The notes under the pieces were generated by a model. That model was not told the DNA's origin and ran no database searches. It was given only the letters and a program-made list of their open reading frames with translations. A program made the translations under genes and the position numbers. DNA of 64,000 bases from Gaetbulibacter sp. S0825. Its GTDB lineage: Bacteria > Bacteroidota > Bacteroidia > Flavobacteriales > Flavobacteriaceae. This document shows positions 9,492-17,295 of this stretch, piece after piece; the first letter of the stretch is position 1; the number at the start of each line of letters is the position of its first letter. Where the stretch lies: assembly GCF_011777505.1 (NCBI RefSeq), contig NZ_JAATJT010000001.1:496001-560000 (forward strand), in the 5' to 3' direction.

Positions 9492-10070
9492 ATGAAAGTT
9501 GGTCTTTATTTTGGTACCTTTAACCCTATTCATATTGGTCATTTAACCATTGCCAACCATTTGGCTGAATATAGTGACCTTGACCAGGTTTGGTTTGTAG
9601 TTACACCTCACAGTCCCTTTAAAAAGAAAAACTCTTTACTGGACGATTACCAACGATTAGAAATGGTATACTTAGCCACTAAAGATTACCCAAAACTAAA
9701 AGAAAGTAATATTGAGTTTGGTTTACCTCAACCTAATTATACCGTAAACACCTTAAGTTATCTAGAAGAAAAATATCCTGATAATGAGTTTGCACTTATT
9801 ATGGGAGAAGACAACTTAAAGAGCTTTCATAAATGGAAAAACTACGAGGTAATTTTAGCAAGACATAGCATTTATGTGTACCCAAGAATATCTGAAGGGA
9901 AAGTAGACCATCAATTTGAAGATCACCCAAATATTGTAAAAGTTGATGCACCAATTATGGAACTCTCCTCTACTTTTATAAGAAAATCTATTAAAGCTGG
10001 AAAAAACGTGAAGCCTATGTTGCCAGAACACGTTTGGCAATACCTTGACGAAATGAATTTCTATAAATAA
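9492..10070 (+). CDS. nadD: Nicotinate-nucleotide adenylyltransferase
   Basis: Transfers AMP from ATP to nicotinate mononucleotide in NAD synthesis. The nucleotidyltransferase motif is HIGH at residues 14-17 within FGTFNPIHIGHL, and the second motif is SSTFIRK near residue 160. The 192-residue length is normal. Last gene of the yicC-gmk-nadD operon. No strong terminator follows; an AT-rich gap leads to the thioredoxin-like gene. Confidence 0.95.
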   Translation: MKVGLYFGTFNPIHIGHLTIANHLAEYSDLDQVWFVVTPHSPFKKKNSLLDDYQRLEMVYLATKDYPKLKESNIEFGLPQPNYTVNTLSYLEEKYPDNEFALIMGEDNLKSFHKWKNYEVILARHSIYVYPRISEGKVDHQFEDHPNIVKVDAPIMELSSTFIRKSIKAGKNVKPMLPEHVWQYLDEMNFYK

Positions 10071-10109
10071 AATTGTTAAAAGCTTAAATATTATTGTCTT
10101 TATTTTTAT

Positions 10110-10128
10110 TAGTTAGGATTCCTTACTA
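10110..10128. promoter_or_regulatory. Imperfect palindrome, candidate MarR operator 1
   Basis: TAGTTAG-GATTC-CTTACTA, with six of seven arm pairs complementary around a five-base centre. Its right end overlaps the TAnnTTTG element at 10127-10134, so a bound protein would block the promoter. It closely resembles the palindrome at 10411. Confidence 0.55.
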
Positions 10129-10134
10129 TATTTG
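10127..10134 (+). promoter_or_regulatory. -7 element of the thioredoxin-like gene
   Basis: TATATTTG matches TAnnTTTG, 25 bases before the ATG at 10160. No good -33 element is seen. Confidence 0.5.
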
Positions 10135-10159
10135 TGTTAAACTTTTAAATATAAAAACT

Positions 10160-10393
10160 ATGAGTAAGTCTATTTTTTATCACGCTGGATGCCCTGTTTT
10201 TGTAAGTGCAGAACATGACATTATTGATTTAGTTGGATCTAATAATGTTGATATTATTAACATTGGTACAGAAAGAACTAAAATTGAAGATGCTGAGAAA
10301 GCAGGTGTAAAGTCTGTTCCTGCATTAGTAACACCAACTGGAAATGTTCTGCATATTAACTTTGGTGCATCCCTAGCAGATGTAAAAGGTTAA
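10160..10393 (+). CDS. Small thioredoxin-like protein with a single cysteine
   Basis: 77 residues from the ATG at 10160. The reading frame stays open for 22 codons upstream, but that stretch contains the promoter, so the later start is preferred. It has a CPVF motif at residues 11-14, where thioredoxins have CxxC, and VPALVTPTGNVLHINFG at about 53-69, the cis-proline region of the fold. C11 is its only cysteine, so it cannot form an internal dithiol. It could relay thiols with a partner or act as a monothiol or regulatory protein. Cognate control by the adjacent MarR regulator is inferred from shared palindromes. Confidence 0.75.
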   Translation: MSKSIFYHAGCPVFVSAEHDIIDLVGSNNVDIINIGTERTKIEDAEKAGVKSVPALVTPTGNVLHINFGASLADVKG

Positions 10394-10410
10394 TTTTTAT
10401 TTTTAAAAAC

Positions 10411-10429
10411 AAGTTAGGATAACTAACTT
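10411..10429. promoter_or_regulatory. Perfect palindrome, candidate MarR operator 2
   Basis: AAGTTAG-GATAA-CTAACTT, two perfect seven-base arms around five bases. It lies just before the terminator and MarR gene and shares AGTTAGGAT with operator 1. TAACTTTA inside it is a weak -7-like element. Confidence 0.6.
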
Positions 10430-10431
10430 TA

Positions 10432-10460
10432 CCTGTCGATACAATTCGACAGGTTTTTTT
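10432..10460 (+). terminator. Intrinsic terminator abutting the MarR start codon
   Basis: CCTGTCGA (10432-10439), a six-base loop, TCGACAGG (10446-10453), then seven T. The next base is the A of the MarR ATG. It should end transcripts of the thioredoxin-like gene, or act as an attenuator for marR. Confidence 0.8.
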
Positions 10461-11066
10461 ATGAGCAATACTATTTTTAATCCAGAGCATCAAAATACTA
10501 ATGTTTCCAGCAAAATTGTTGCTGGTCTAGAACGCATTTCAGAAGTGTTTAGAGTACTCCTTTGGGATAAGGCAAAAGAATTTGGTTTAAGCCCTATTCA
10601 AATTCAAATATTAATATTTATTTCTTACCATAAAACTGAGCTGTGTAACGTTAGCCATTTGGCAAAAGAGTTTAACCTCACAAAACCTACTATTAGTGAT
10701 GCTATTCGTGTGTTACATAAAAAAGACCTAATCGTTAAAGATTTTTCGCAACTAGACAGTAGAAGTTATGCCATTCTTTTATCTGAATATGGCAAACAAA
10801 TAGTCTCGCAAACTGAGAGCTTTGCAAATCCTTTACAACAGCAAATAAATACCATTTCTAAAGAAAATTTAGATGATTTATTTAAAACACTAAATACATT
10901 AATCTATAAATTACATAAAGTAGAAATATTAACTGTTCAGCGTATATGTTTTGGGTGCAAGTTTTATAACAAACATGAAAATATTGACTATTGTAATTTG
11001 CTTGAAAAAAAATTGATTAGCTCAGATATAAGAATAGATTGTTCCGAATTTGAAGAGAAAACATAA
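10461..11066 (+). CDS. MarR-family regulator with a C-terminal four-cysteine module
   Basis: 201 residues. Residues about 42-110 form a MarR winged helix (SPIQIQILIFISYH; LAKEFNLTKPTISDAIRVLHKKDLI). After a helix, the C-terminus has cysteines at 163, 166, 178 and 194 (C-x2-C-x11-C-x15-C), a pattern that could bind zinc or an iron-sulfur cluster and sense redox state or metal. The start codon directly follows the T-run of a terminator, leaving no room for a normal ribosome-binding site. Palindromes at 10110 and 10411 suggest it represses itself and the thioredoxin-like gene. Effector unknown. Confidence 0.85.
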   Translation: MSNTIFNPEHQNTNVSSKIVAGLERISEVFRVLLWDKAKEFGLSPIQIQILIFISYHKTELCNVSHLAKEFNLTKPTISDAIRVLHKKDLIVKDFSQLDSRSYAILLSEYGKQIVSQTESFANPLQQQINTISKENLDDLFKTLNTLIYKLHKVEILTVQRICFGCKFYNKHENIDYCNLLEKKLISSDIRIDCSEFEEKT

Positions 11067-11069
11067 AAA

Positions 11070-11100
11070 AGCCAACTAATTTAGTTGGCTATCTTTATTT
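11070..11100. terminator. Bidirectional terminator between marR and a lipoprotein gene
   Basis: GCCAACTA and TAGTTGGC (11071-11089), with A-rich sequence on the left and T-rich on the right. It lies between convergent genes. Confidence 0.75.
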
Positions 11101-11114
11101 TATTCTATTAAGTG

Positions 11115-11717
11115 TTAATATGAAGGTGGGTCATTTTCATCACAATCAGATAATTTTGCCTCAACATACATTGCCCAACTGTTTCCTGAAAACTCAGTAC
11201 CTTCGGCCCAAGCAGTCTCTCCTCCTGTAGGTCCTTTTACTTCGGCATGAGCTGCAAAACAATAGTCTTCTAAAATATCATCTAAACTAATCGTATAAGT
11301 TACTTGATTAACACCATCGGAATGTGTAGAATGGTATTCAAAATGCCCTATTTTGGGATTTCCAGAGCCAGTCGTTGGAATTGACCCATCGTCGCATCCA
11401 CCAATACTTAAATGTGTTGCATCTATCGTCCAATCACCATTTGTAGTGTATGTAATAATTAAATTTTCTCCGTCATTCTCAACTGTTACTGTACCTGCAA
11501 TATGATGTTGACCAGCAATTAAATTAGTGGTAAAGCATACTTCATCATTTGTACTATTTTGATTATCAGCTACAGTATTTTCAGTAACAGTATAATCTAC
11601 ATTATCAGTATTTGTTTTTTTATTTGTAGAAGCTTCATCATTACTAACTAGTTCAGTAGTACACCCTAGTAACACAATTAGATTTAGCGTTAAGGCTAAT
11701 AACATATTTTTTTTCAT
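11115..11717 (-). CDS. Predicted lipoprotein, function unknown
   Basis: 200 residues. It has a lipoprotein signal (LTLNLIVLLGC, cysteine near residue 19), then a Thr/Asn/Ser-rich linker at about 25-58 and a globular beta-rich region with TWSID-type and NSWAMYVEAKL segments. Several cysteines in the exported part (CFTT, GGCDDG, YCFAAH, DCDEND) could form disulfides. I do not recognise the family. Likely surface or periplasmic and monocistronic, with terminators on both sides. Confidence 0.7.
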   Translation of the reverse strand: MKKNMLLALTLNLIVLLGCTTELVSNDEASTNKKTNTDNVDYTVTENTVADNQNSTNDEVCFTTNLIAGQHHIAGTVTVENDGENLIITYTTNGDWTIDATHLSIGGCDDGSIPTTGSGNPKIGHFEYHSTHSDGVNQVTYTISLDDILEDYCFAAHAEVKGPTGGETAWAEGTEFSGNSWAMYVEAKLSDCDENDPPSY

Positions 11718-11839
11718 AACATAAGTTTAAGTAGGTTTGGCATAAAGGTATAATAATCACTTTTAAAAACACTATTTTTTAGATGAACGGCTTGTTTTTG
11801 TAGTATTATTTTTACTTTTATAAGGCTATTATATAAAAA

Positions 11840-11865
11840 AACCAGCTAAAAAAGCTGGTTTTTTT
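11840..11865. terminator. Intrinsic terminator
   Basis: AACCAGCT, five A, AGCTGGTT, then five T. On the minus strand it ends the LysM gene that stops at 11883; the A-run on the left also gives a T-run on the minus strand. Confidence 0.8.
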
Positions 11866-11882
11866 ATATATGTACTAAAACT

Positions 11883-12371
11883 CTACGAGTCTAAATGAGG
11901 AATACGCAATACTTGTCCTGGATAAATTAAATCTGGATCTTTAAGCATTGGTTTGTTTGCTTCAAAAATTACAGGATACTTCATGGCATTTCCATAAAAT
12001 TTCTTAGCAATTTTTCCTAATGTATCACCACTAACAACAGTATGAAATTGTGCTTCTGGCTCTACATGCTCAACCGTCATTTGGTCGTTTACAGTTGCAA
12101 TTCCGTTAGAATTACCAACAACCAATACCACTTTTTCTTTCGTTGCTTGATCGAAAGCTGCTCCTCTAACTCTTGCATTATCACCTTCAATGTGAATCTC
12201 TAAGTTTTCTACTTCTAATTGTAAATCTTTTACTGTTAGCATCATGTGCTCTGCAGCCGCTGCTTCTGCTTTTCTTTTTGCTTCTAATGCTTCGGCAGCC
12301 TCTTCAGCATCTGTTTTACCAATTCCAAAAACTTTTGCTCCTGCATTTTTAATAAATGAAAATATTCCCAT
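11883..12371 (-). CDS. BON and LysM domain protein (YgaU/Kbp-like)
   Basis: 162 residues. An Ala/Glu-rich N-terminal helix (about 15-45) precedes a BON domain (about 47-95, VENLEIHIEGDNARVRG) and a C-terminal LysM domain (about 107-160, HTVVSGDTLGKIAKKFYG ... PGQVLRIP). This architecture is that of E. coli YgaU/Kbp, a cytoplasmic potassium-binding protein. No signal peptide is present, which favours the same location. The potassium role is inferred from homology. Confidence 0.85.
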   Translation of the reverse strand: MGIFSFIKNAGAKVFGIGKTDAEEAAEALEAKRKAEAAAAEHMMLTVKDLQLEVENLEIHIEGDNARVRGAAFDQATKEKVVLVVGNSNGIATVNDQMTVEHVEPEAQFHTVVSGDTLGKIAKKFYGNAMKYPVIFEANKPMLKDPDLIYPGQVLRIPHLDS

Positions 12372-12499
12372 TGTTTATATTTTAAGGTTAATAATTTATA
12401 TTTTATAAAGTTCTTAAATTGTTATTGGTATTCCAATTATTGTTAATAACTCTATACGCTTTTTAGACACATCATTTTAAGTAAAGTCACTATAAAAAG

Positions 12500-12532
12500 A
12501 AACTGCTTAGAAATATGTATTCTAAGCAGTTT
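12500..12532. terminator. Long-stem terminator
   Basis: A 13-base perfect inverted repeat (12500-12512 with 12520-12532) around seven bases, holding CTGCTTAGAA and its complement. It follows the minus-strand lipoprotein gene ending at 12559 and should end that transcript. Confidence 0.7.
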
Positions 12533-12558
12533 CAAAACTAAAATAACCAACCAAAATT

Positions 12559-13482
12559 TTAGCTTCTTGTGTTAACCCTTGGGTTATCTTTCTTTTCTGT
12601 TTTTTGTTTACGCTTTTTTTGAGATTTAGATGTTTTAGCATCTGTTGTTCTCATATATTCTATATACCCTCTTCCTTCAAATTCGTAGTAGGTTCCAGAT
12701 GTTGGATGATATAATTCTATTTGCGCATCATTAAGAACGTTGAGTTCAAAATATTCATTGTCAAAATAATCGTAATCTAATGTTAAAGTTTTTAAGTAGT
12801 CATTATTTGCTACATCTTGCACACCATATTTCCCTGTGTAATCCCAATAAATATTGGCAACATTACTAACGTTTTCATCTTGAGAGCTTCTAAAATCTGA
12901 GTCATCTCCACCAGATAAAAATTGCAAATAGTTTTCGTAATCAAATTCATTTAATGCACCAACTTCACTAGTATATATTTTTTCCCAAGCTTCGTATTCT
13001 TGTAAGAAATAATGAATGTTGTCGTAGAATACAAAATCGTAGTCGAAGTTGCTACGTTGGTAGCCGTTTAAAAAATATGAGGTGTCGTTGTTTGGGTTAT
13101 ATAATTCGATGGTATTAGAATCTATTTGATACACATCAAAGGTGTTAAACCCATCAACATCATGGTCTATATCTAAAATCATATCATAAGTACCATAGCT
13201 TCCAACTGGAATACCAAAACCATTTCCTTGGCTTCCAATACCAACTAAGTTATTGTTTGCATAAAGCGTACCGTTTTTAAATGAGATTGTAAATGCAATC
13301 TGCAAAAACGTCGTTTCACCATTTCCAATCGTTTTATTAATATCTACATACCATAACTCATGAGTATTTAATAACTGATTTAAAGATATTGATGGTTCGT
13401 CATCTATAATAACCTCTGTGTAACAAGAAGTAAATAATACTGCGACTAGCGCAAATCCCGAAAGTAGTTTTAAAGTCTTCAT
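12559..13482 (-). CDS. Predicted flavobacterial lipoprotein, function unknown
   Basis: Start set at the ATG at 13482, six codons inside the longest frame, because it gives a clean lipoprotein signal (KTLKLLSGFALVAVLFTSC). About 307 residues, acidic and aromatic-rich (repeated Tyr/Asp/Phe), with a basic Lys/Arg tail (KSQKKRKQKTEKKD). Similar proteins have, to my memory, been mislabelled as nicotinic acid mononucleotide adenylyltransferase. No nucleotidyltransferase motif is visible here, and true NadD is at 9492. Probably a surface or periplasmic lipoprotein. Confidence 0.7.
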   Translation of the reverse strand: MKTLKLLSGFALVAVLFTSCYTEVIIDDEPSISLNQLLNTHELWYVDINKTIGNGETTFLQIAFTISFKNGTLYANNNLVGIGSQGNGFGIPVGSYGTYDMILDIDHDVDGFNTFDVYQIDSNTIELYNPNNDTSYFLNGYQRSNFDYDFVFYDNIHYFLQEYEAWEKIYTSEVGALNEFDYENYLQFLSGGDDSDFRSSQDENVSNVANIYWDYTGKYGVQDVANNDYLKTLTLDYDYFDNEYFELNVLNDAQIELYHPTSGTYYEFEGRGYIEYMRTTDAKTSKSQKKRKQKTEKKDNPRVNTRS

Positions 13483-13561
13483 AAGCTTTTCTTTTAACAT
13501 TTATAATTAGAGCTTTTCAAATTACGTGCCATAAATGTAACTCACTGATTATCAGCCAGAG

Positions 13562-13589
13562 TTGAAACTTAATATTTTACGTATTTTTG
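13562..13589 (+). promoter_or_regulatory. Promoter of gpsA
   Basis: TTG at 13562-13564, 17 bases, then TATTTTTG at 13582-13589. This matches the Bacteroidota consensus and lies 22 bases upstream of the gpsA ATG. Confidence 0.65.
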
Positions 13590-13611
13590 AGCATACTAAT
13601 TAAAATTCCTT

Positions 13612-14613
13612 ATGGCGTCAAATTTAAAATATGCAGTATTTGGTGGTGGAAGTTGGGCAACTGCTATTGTAAAAATGTTATGTGAAAATTTAGATGAAAT
13701 TGGATGGTATATGCGTAACGAGCAGGCCACAGATTATATAAAAAAACATCAACACAACCCAAGTTACTTAAGCTCTGTCGAATTTAATTTATCGCAACTA
13801 AAACTAAGCAACGATATTAATGAAACAGCTACATATGCTGATGTACTGATTTTTGTAATTCCTTCGGCATTTGTGTATAAGGAGCTAGAAAAACTAACGG
13901 TTGACGTCTCTAATAAAATTATTGTATCTGCCGTAAAAGGTATTATTCCAGAAACAGGTTTATTGGTTGGTGAGCATTTTCATGATAACTATAACATTCC
14001 GTTTGAAAATATTGGTGTTATTGCTGGACCATGTCACGCCGAAGAAGTGGCTTTAGAGCGCTTGTCGTATTTAACCATTTCATGTGCAGATGCTGCAAAA
14101 GCACAAGCCATTGCAGACGCCTTGAGTAGCGACTATATTAAAACCAAGATTAGCGACGATATTATTGGTACTGAGTACGCAGTAATGTTGAAGAATATTT
14201 ATGCTATTGCAGCAGGAATTGCTCATGGCTTAGGTTATGGCGATAATTTCCAGAGTGTTTTAATGAGTAATGCCATTCGCGAAATGAAGCGTTTTATTAA
14301 GAAAATGCATAAAATGAAGCGTAATATTAATAACTCTGCTTATTTGGGCGATTTATTAGTAACTGGTTACTCGGTGTTTTCTAGAAACCGCATGTTTGGA
14401 AACATGATTGGTAAGGGTTATACTGTAAAATCTGCTATGATGGAAATGAGTATGGTGGCCGAGGGTTATTATGCAACTAAAAGTGCACATTTACTCAACG
14501 AGAAAAACGAAAAGAAAACTAAACTACCAATTATTAATGCAGTGTATAGTATTTTATACGAAGGGAAAGACGCCAGAAAAGAGTTTAAAAAACTAACTGA
14601 GAAGTTGGATTAG
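13612..14613 (+). CDS. gpsA: NAD(P)-dependent glycerol-3-phosphate dehydrogenase
   Basis: Reduces dihydroxyacetone phosphate to glycerol-3-phosphate for phospholipid synthesis. 333 residues. The Rossmann motif GGGSWATA lies at about 9-16. The catalytic lysine region is EYAVMLKNIYAIAAGIAHGL near 185-205, and GDLLVTG near 243-249 is also conserved. Cytoplasmic. It has its own promoter; the exported-protein gene at 14625 follows 11 bases later. Confidence 0.95.
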   Translation: MASNLKYAVFGGGSWATAIVKMLCENLDEIGWYMRNEQATDYIKKHQHNPSYLSSVEFNLSQLKLSNDINETATYADVLIFVIPSAFVYKELEKLTVDVSNKIIVSAVKGIIPETGLLVGEHFHDNYNIPFENIGVIAGPCHAEEVALERLSYLTISCADAAKAQAIADALSSDYIKTKISDDIIGTEYAVMLKNIYAIAAGIAHGLGYGDNFQSVLMSNAIREMKRFIKKMHKMKRNINNSAYLGDLLVTGYSVFSRNRMFGNMIGKGYTVKSAMMEMSMVAEGYYATKSAHLLNEKNEKKTKLPIINAVYSILYEGKDARKEFKKLTEKLD

Positions 14614-14624
14614 ACACAAGCTTA

Positions 14625-15314
14625 ATGAAATACGTTTTAATACCAATTTTATTTGTTTCTGCTTTTAGTTTTTCTCAAAACAAAGAATACAGTTTCGATT
14701 ACTTACTTGAATATGAGATAACATTTCATAAAGAAGATGTTTCAAGACCAAAATATTACTTGACTAATTCCAAAGACAATAGTTATCTAGGGATAATGAA
14801 GGAAACAGATAGCTTACATTTTGAGTTAACCTTTAAGCATTACGACAAGATTTATGCTAAAGTCACATTTCTAAAATCAGATTTTTTTAAGGCAGAATAT
14901 TTAAATATTGGCTGTAGAGATGTGTCATCAACAATTAAAAAAATTAAAATTAAGGATACTGTTTTAGAATCATTAAAAGACACATTAATTGACGGAACTT
15001 CATACTTTATCCATAAGTTAGAGCTAAAAAAGAAACCAAAAAAAGTAAAGAAGAAAAAAGGCCTTGTTACTAAATATTATATTATAAACAGGAATTCGAT
15101 TAATCATTTACCTTTACTTGAAGACATTTATGATTATAAAAGGTGGGTAAAGTATAGAAAAATGCCAAATGGTATTTATAATCAACAAATTCAAATTAAT
15201 TTACTTAATCAATCTCATGCTTCTGAAATTCTAAAATCTTACCATAAAATTGACAAAAAAGTAGCTATAGTGGGCAAGTGCCTTAAGCCTAGAAAACATA
15301 AATTACCTCACTAA
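14625..15314 (+). CDS. Predicted exported protein, function unknown
   Basis: 229 residues with a signal peptide (KYVLIPILFVSAFSFSQ). The mature part has a strongly basic Lys-rich patch near 137-150 (KKKPKKVKKKKG) and otherwise beta-rich sequence. It follows gpsA by 11 bases and is probably cotranscribed with it, but no functional link is evident. The 3' end overlaps the convergent 15303 gene by 12 bases. I do not recognise the family. Confidence 0.65.
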   Translation: MKYVLIPILFVSAFSFSQNKEYSFDYLLEYEITFHKEDVSRPKYYLTNSKDNSYLGIMKETDSLHFELTFKHYDKIYAKVTFLKSDFFKAEYLNIGCRDVSSTIKKIKIKDTVLESLKDTLIDGTSYFIHKLELKKKPKKVKKKKGLVTKYYIINRNSINHLPLLEDIYDYKRWVKYRKMPNGIYNQQIQINLLNQSHASEILKSYHKIDKKVAIVGKCLKPRKHKLPH

Positions 15315-15698
15315 AACACCCTTAGCTCCCATTAAAGGAAGTGGTTGCAACGCATTTTTATTAACCGTATTTTTTCTAAACAAGTAGGTTTTATCGAACA
15401 TCTTATTGTCCTCAAAAAACGTGACTTTAAACTCATTGTTTAATGCTAGAATATCTTCTTGCATCAATTCTATTTTTGCATAACTTTTAGAAGGTAGTTT
15501 TTCTAGTTTATGACGCATTGTAGATGTTGTTTTTGTTTCAGAGTAACCTCGGGTTACAATTAACACCATTTCTAGAGTAACGTCTTTATCGTTTATAATG
15601 TATGCGTTCCAGTCGTGAGTTTTGTATATGTCGTTGTACTCATTTACAACAGCTACATACACATTTGATACTTCTGGGATTTGGATATCTTTTTTCAT
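15303..15698 (-). CDS. Conserved hypothetical protein
   Basis: 131 residues, no signal peptide or membrane segment. It has regular beta-strand character (VYVAVVNEYND, VTLEMVLIVTRGY) and ends with QPLPLMGAKGVLVR. The convergent overlap with 14625 and the 6-base gap to the lipoprotein gene upstream suggest it is cotranscribed with 15705. Its position between the lipoprotein gene and pheS neighbours may reflect a conserved flavobacterial order. Function unknown. Confidence 0.65.
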   Translation of the reverse strand: MKKDIQIPEVSNVYVAVVNEYNDIYKTHDWNAYIINDKDVTLEMVLIVTRGYSETKTTSTMRHKLEKLPSKSYAKIELMQEDILALNNEFKVTFFEDNKMFDKTYLFRKNTVNKNALQPLPLMGAKGVLVR

Positions 15699-15704
15699 AG
15701 GAAT

Positions 15705-16157
15705 CTATTTGACTTCAATTTTGTAAATATGCTTTTTTACTCTTTCCCATCTATTAGAATCATACAATCTTTGAAAATCTCTACCATCTCCTATAAAAAT
15801 AGTATCCTCGTTGGTGTATATTTTAACAGATGGAGATCCGATACCTAACGCCAATCTATCACTTAACTGTGAAATCTTCACTTGAGATTTTCCAGGTATT
15901 GTTATTTTATAATTAATTGAGTCTTTCCAAGTTAAGTAATCGTTTTTTATCCAATTTTCATATTCATCCATTGATAGTGTATAAATAGATACTCTATTGG
16001 GAAGTTTATTGAAGTGTTCTCTATTGGTTAATTTACCATAAATAGTTAAAGGCGCTTCTTTTAAATTTTGAAGATAAATCTCTATTGGACGCGTACATGA
16101 AACACACAAAAGGCTTAAAGTAATAACTAGAGAGAAACTAAGAAACTTATTTTTCAT
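15705..16157 (-). CDS. Predicted lipoprotein, function unknown
   Basis: Start set at the ATG at 16157 (five codons inside the longest frame), giving the lipoprotein signal KNKFLSFSLVITLSLLCVSC. About 150 residues. The mature region has beta-strands and WKDSINYKITIPGKSQVKIS, suggestive of a small exported beta domain. No known family recognised. It lies downstream of pheS, separated by a REP-like palindrome at 16169. Confidence 0.65.
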   Translation of the reverse strand: MKNKFLSFSLVITLSLLCVSCTRPIEIYLQNLKEAPLTIYGKLTNREHFNKLPNRVSIYTLSMDEYENWIKNDYLTWKDSINYKITIPGKSQVKISQLSDRLALGIGSPSVKIYTNEDTIFIGDGRDFQRLYDSNRWERVKKHIYKIEVK

Positions 16158-16168
16158 GAAATTAATTA

Positions 16169-16204
16169 TCATTCGATTAGACTCAGTGAGTCAGTGCAGA
16201 ATGA
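16169..16204. repeat. REP-like palindromic element
   Basis: TCATTC at 16169-16174 and GAATGA at 16199-16204 are perfect complements. Inside them GACTCA-G-TGAGTC (16180-16192) is another palindrome. It lies between the pheS stop and the next lipoprotein gene and resembles short intergenic repeats of Bacteroidota. Confidence 0.55.
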
Positions 16205-16214
16205 CAGCGCTTTT

Positions 16215-17234
16215 TTATAAAGCAGACTTAAACTGGTCTAAGAAACGCACATCATTTTCACTTAATAAACGTATATCACCTATTTGGTGCAATAACATAG
16301 CTATTCTGTCTATTCCCATTCCAAAAGCAAATCCAGAATACACTTCAGGGTCAATACCACAATTTTTAAGTACGTTTGGGTCTACCATACCACAACCCAT
16401 AATTTCTAACCAACCTGTTCCTTTAGTAATGCGATAATCAACATCAGTTTCAAGTCCCCAATACACATCTACCTCTGCACTCGGTTCGGTAAATGGGAAA
16501 TAGGATGGACGTAACCTGATTTTTGACTTCCCAAACATTTCGGTTGTAAAGTACTGTAATGTTTGCTTTAAATCAGCAAAGCTTACATTCTTGTCTATAT
16601 ATAACCCTTCTACTTGATGGAAAAAGCAATGTGAACGCGCCGAAATTGCTTCATTACGATATACTCTTCCTGGAGAAATAGTACGAATTGGTGGCTTGTT
16701 ATTTTCCATATAACGTACTTGCACAGAACTTGTATGTGTACGTAATAAAATATCAGGATCTGTTTGAATAAAAAACGTATCCTGCATATCACGTGCTGGA
16801 TGATATTCTGGTAAGTTCAGGGCTGTAAAGTTGTGCCAATCGTCTTCAATTTCTGGGCCTTCACTAACGTTAAACCCAATACGAGAAAAAATATCTATAA
16901 TTTGATTTTTTACAATTGAAATAGGATGACGAGATCCAATCTCTATAGGTTCGCCTGGTCGAGATAAATCCTCAATATTTCCTTTTACTTCATCTTTGCT
17001 TTCAAGCTCTTCTTTTAAAGCATTTACTTTTTCTTGAGCTGTAGTTTTTAGTTTATTTATAGCTTGACCAAATTCTTTCTTTTGCTCGTTTGCTACGTTT
17101 TTAAACTCTGCAAAATAATCGTTAAGCAATCCTTTTTTACCTAAATACTTAATTCGGAATGCTTCTATCTCGTCCATAGATTGTGCTGAAAACGCTTCCG
17201 CTTCTTCTATGAGTTCTTTAATCTTTTCAATCAT
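16215..17234 (-). CDS. pheS: Phenylalanyl-tRNA synthetase alpha subunit
   Basis: Alpha subunit of the alpha2-beta2 synthetase that charges tRNA-Phe. 339 residues. An N-terminal coiled coil (about 1-85) binds tRNA. Class II motif 2 is [20 protein letters not shown] near 182-201, and motif 3 is [14 protein letters not shown] near 307-320. pheT is not adjacent here. A TGAATAC palindrome lies 16 bases upstream of the start. Confidence 0.96.
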   Translation of the reverse strand: MIEKIKELIEEAEAFSAQSMDEIEAFRIKYLGKKGLLNDYFAEFKNVANEQKKEFGQAINKLKTTAQEKVNALKEELESKDEVKGNIEDLSRPGEPIEIGSRHPISIVKNQIIDIFSRIGFNVSEGPEIEDDWHNFTALNLPEYHPARDMQDTFFIQTDPDILLRTHTSSVQVRYMENNKPPIRTISPGRVYRNEAISARSHCFFHQVEGLYIDKNVSFADLKQTLQYFTTEMFGKSKIRLRPSYFPFTEPSAEVDVYWGLETDVDYRITKGTGWLEIMGCGMVDPNVLKNCGIDPEVYSGFAFGMGIDRIAMLLHQIGDIRLLSENDVRFLDQFKSAL

Positions 17235-17250
17235 GATATCTCTCTTGTGC

Positions 17251-17270
17251 TGAATACATTTCAGTATTCA
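17251..17270. repeat. Palindrome upstream of pheS
   Basis: TGAATAC-ATTTCA-GTATTCA, with perfect seven-base arms, between pheS (starts 17234) and the 17296 gene. It contains CAGTATTCA, which recurs in the repeats at 31059 and 34736. It may be a regulatory hairpin in the pheS leader or a fragment of the CAGT repeat. Confidence 0.6.
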
Positions 17271-17295
17271 AAATAATGGGCAAATTTAACAAATC

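Noticed and set aside
12559-13482. Label nicotinic acid mononucleotide adenylyltransferase for this lipoprotein family
   Set aside because: No HxGH or SSTxIR motif is present, and the protein is an exported lipoprotein. True NadD is at 9492.
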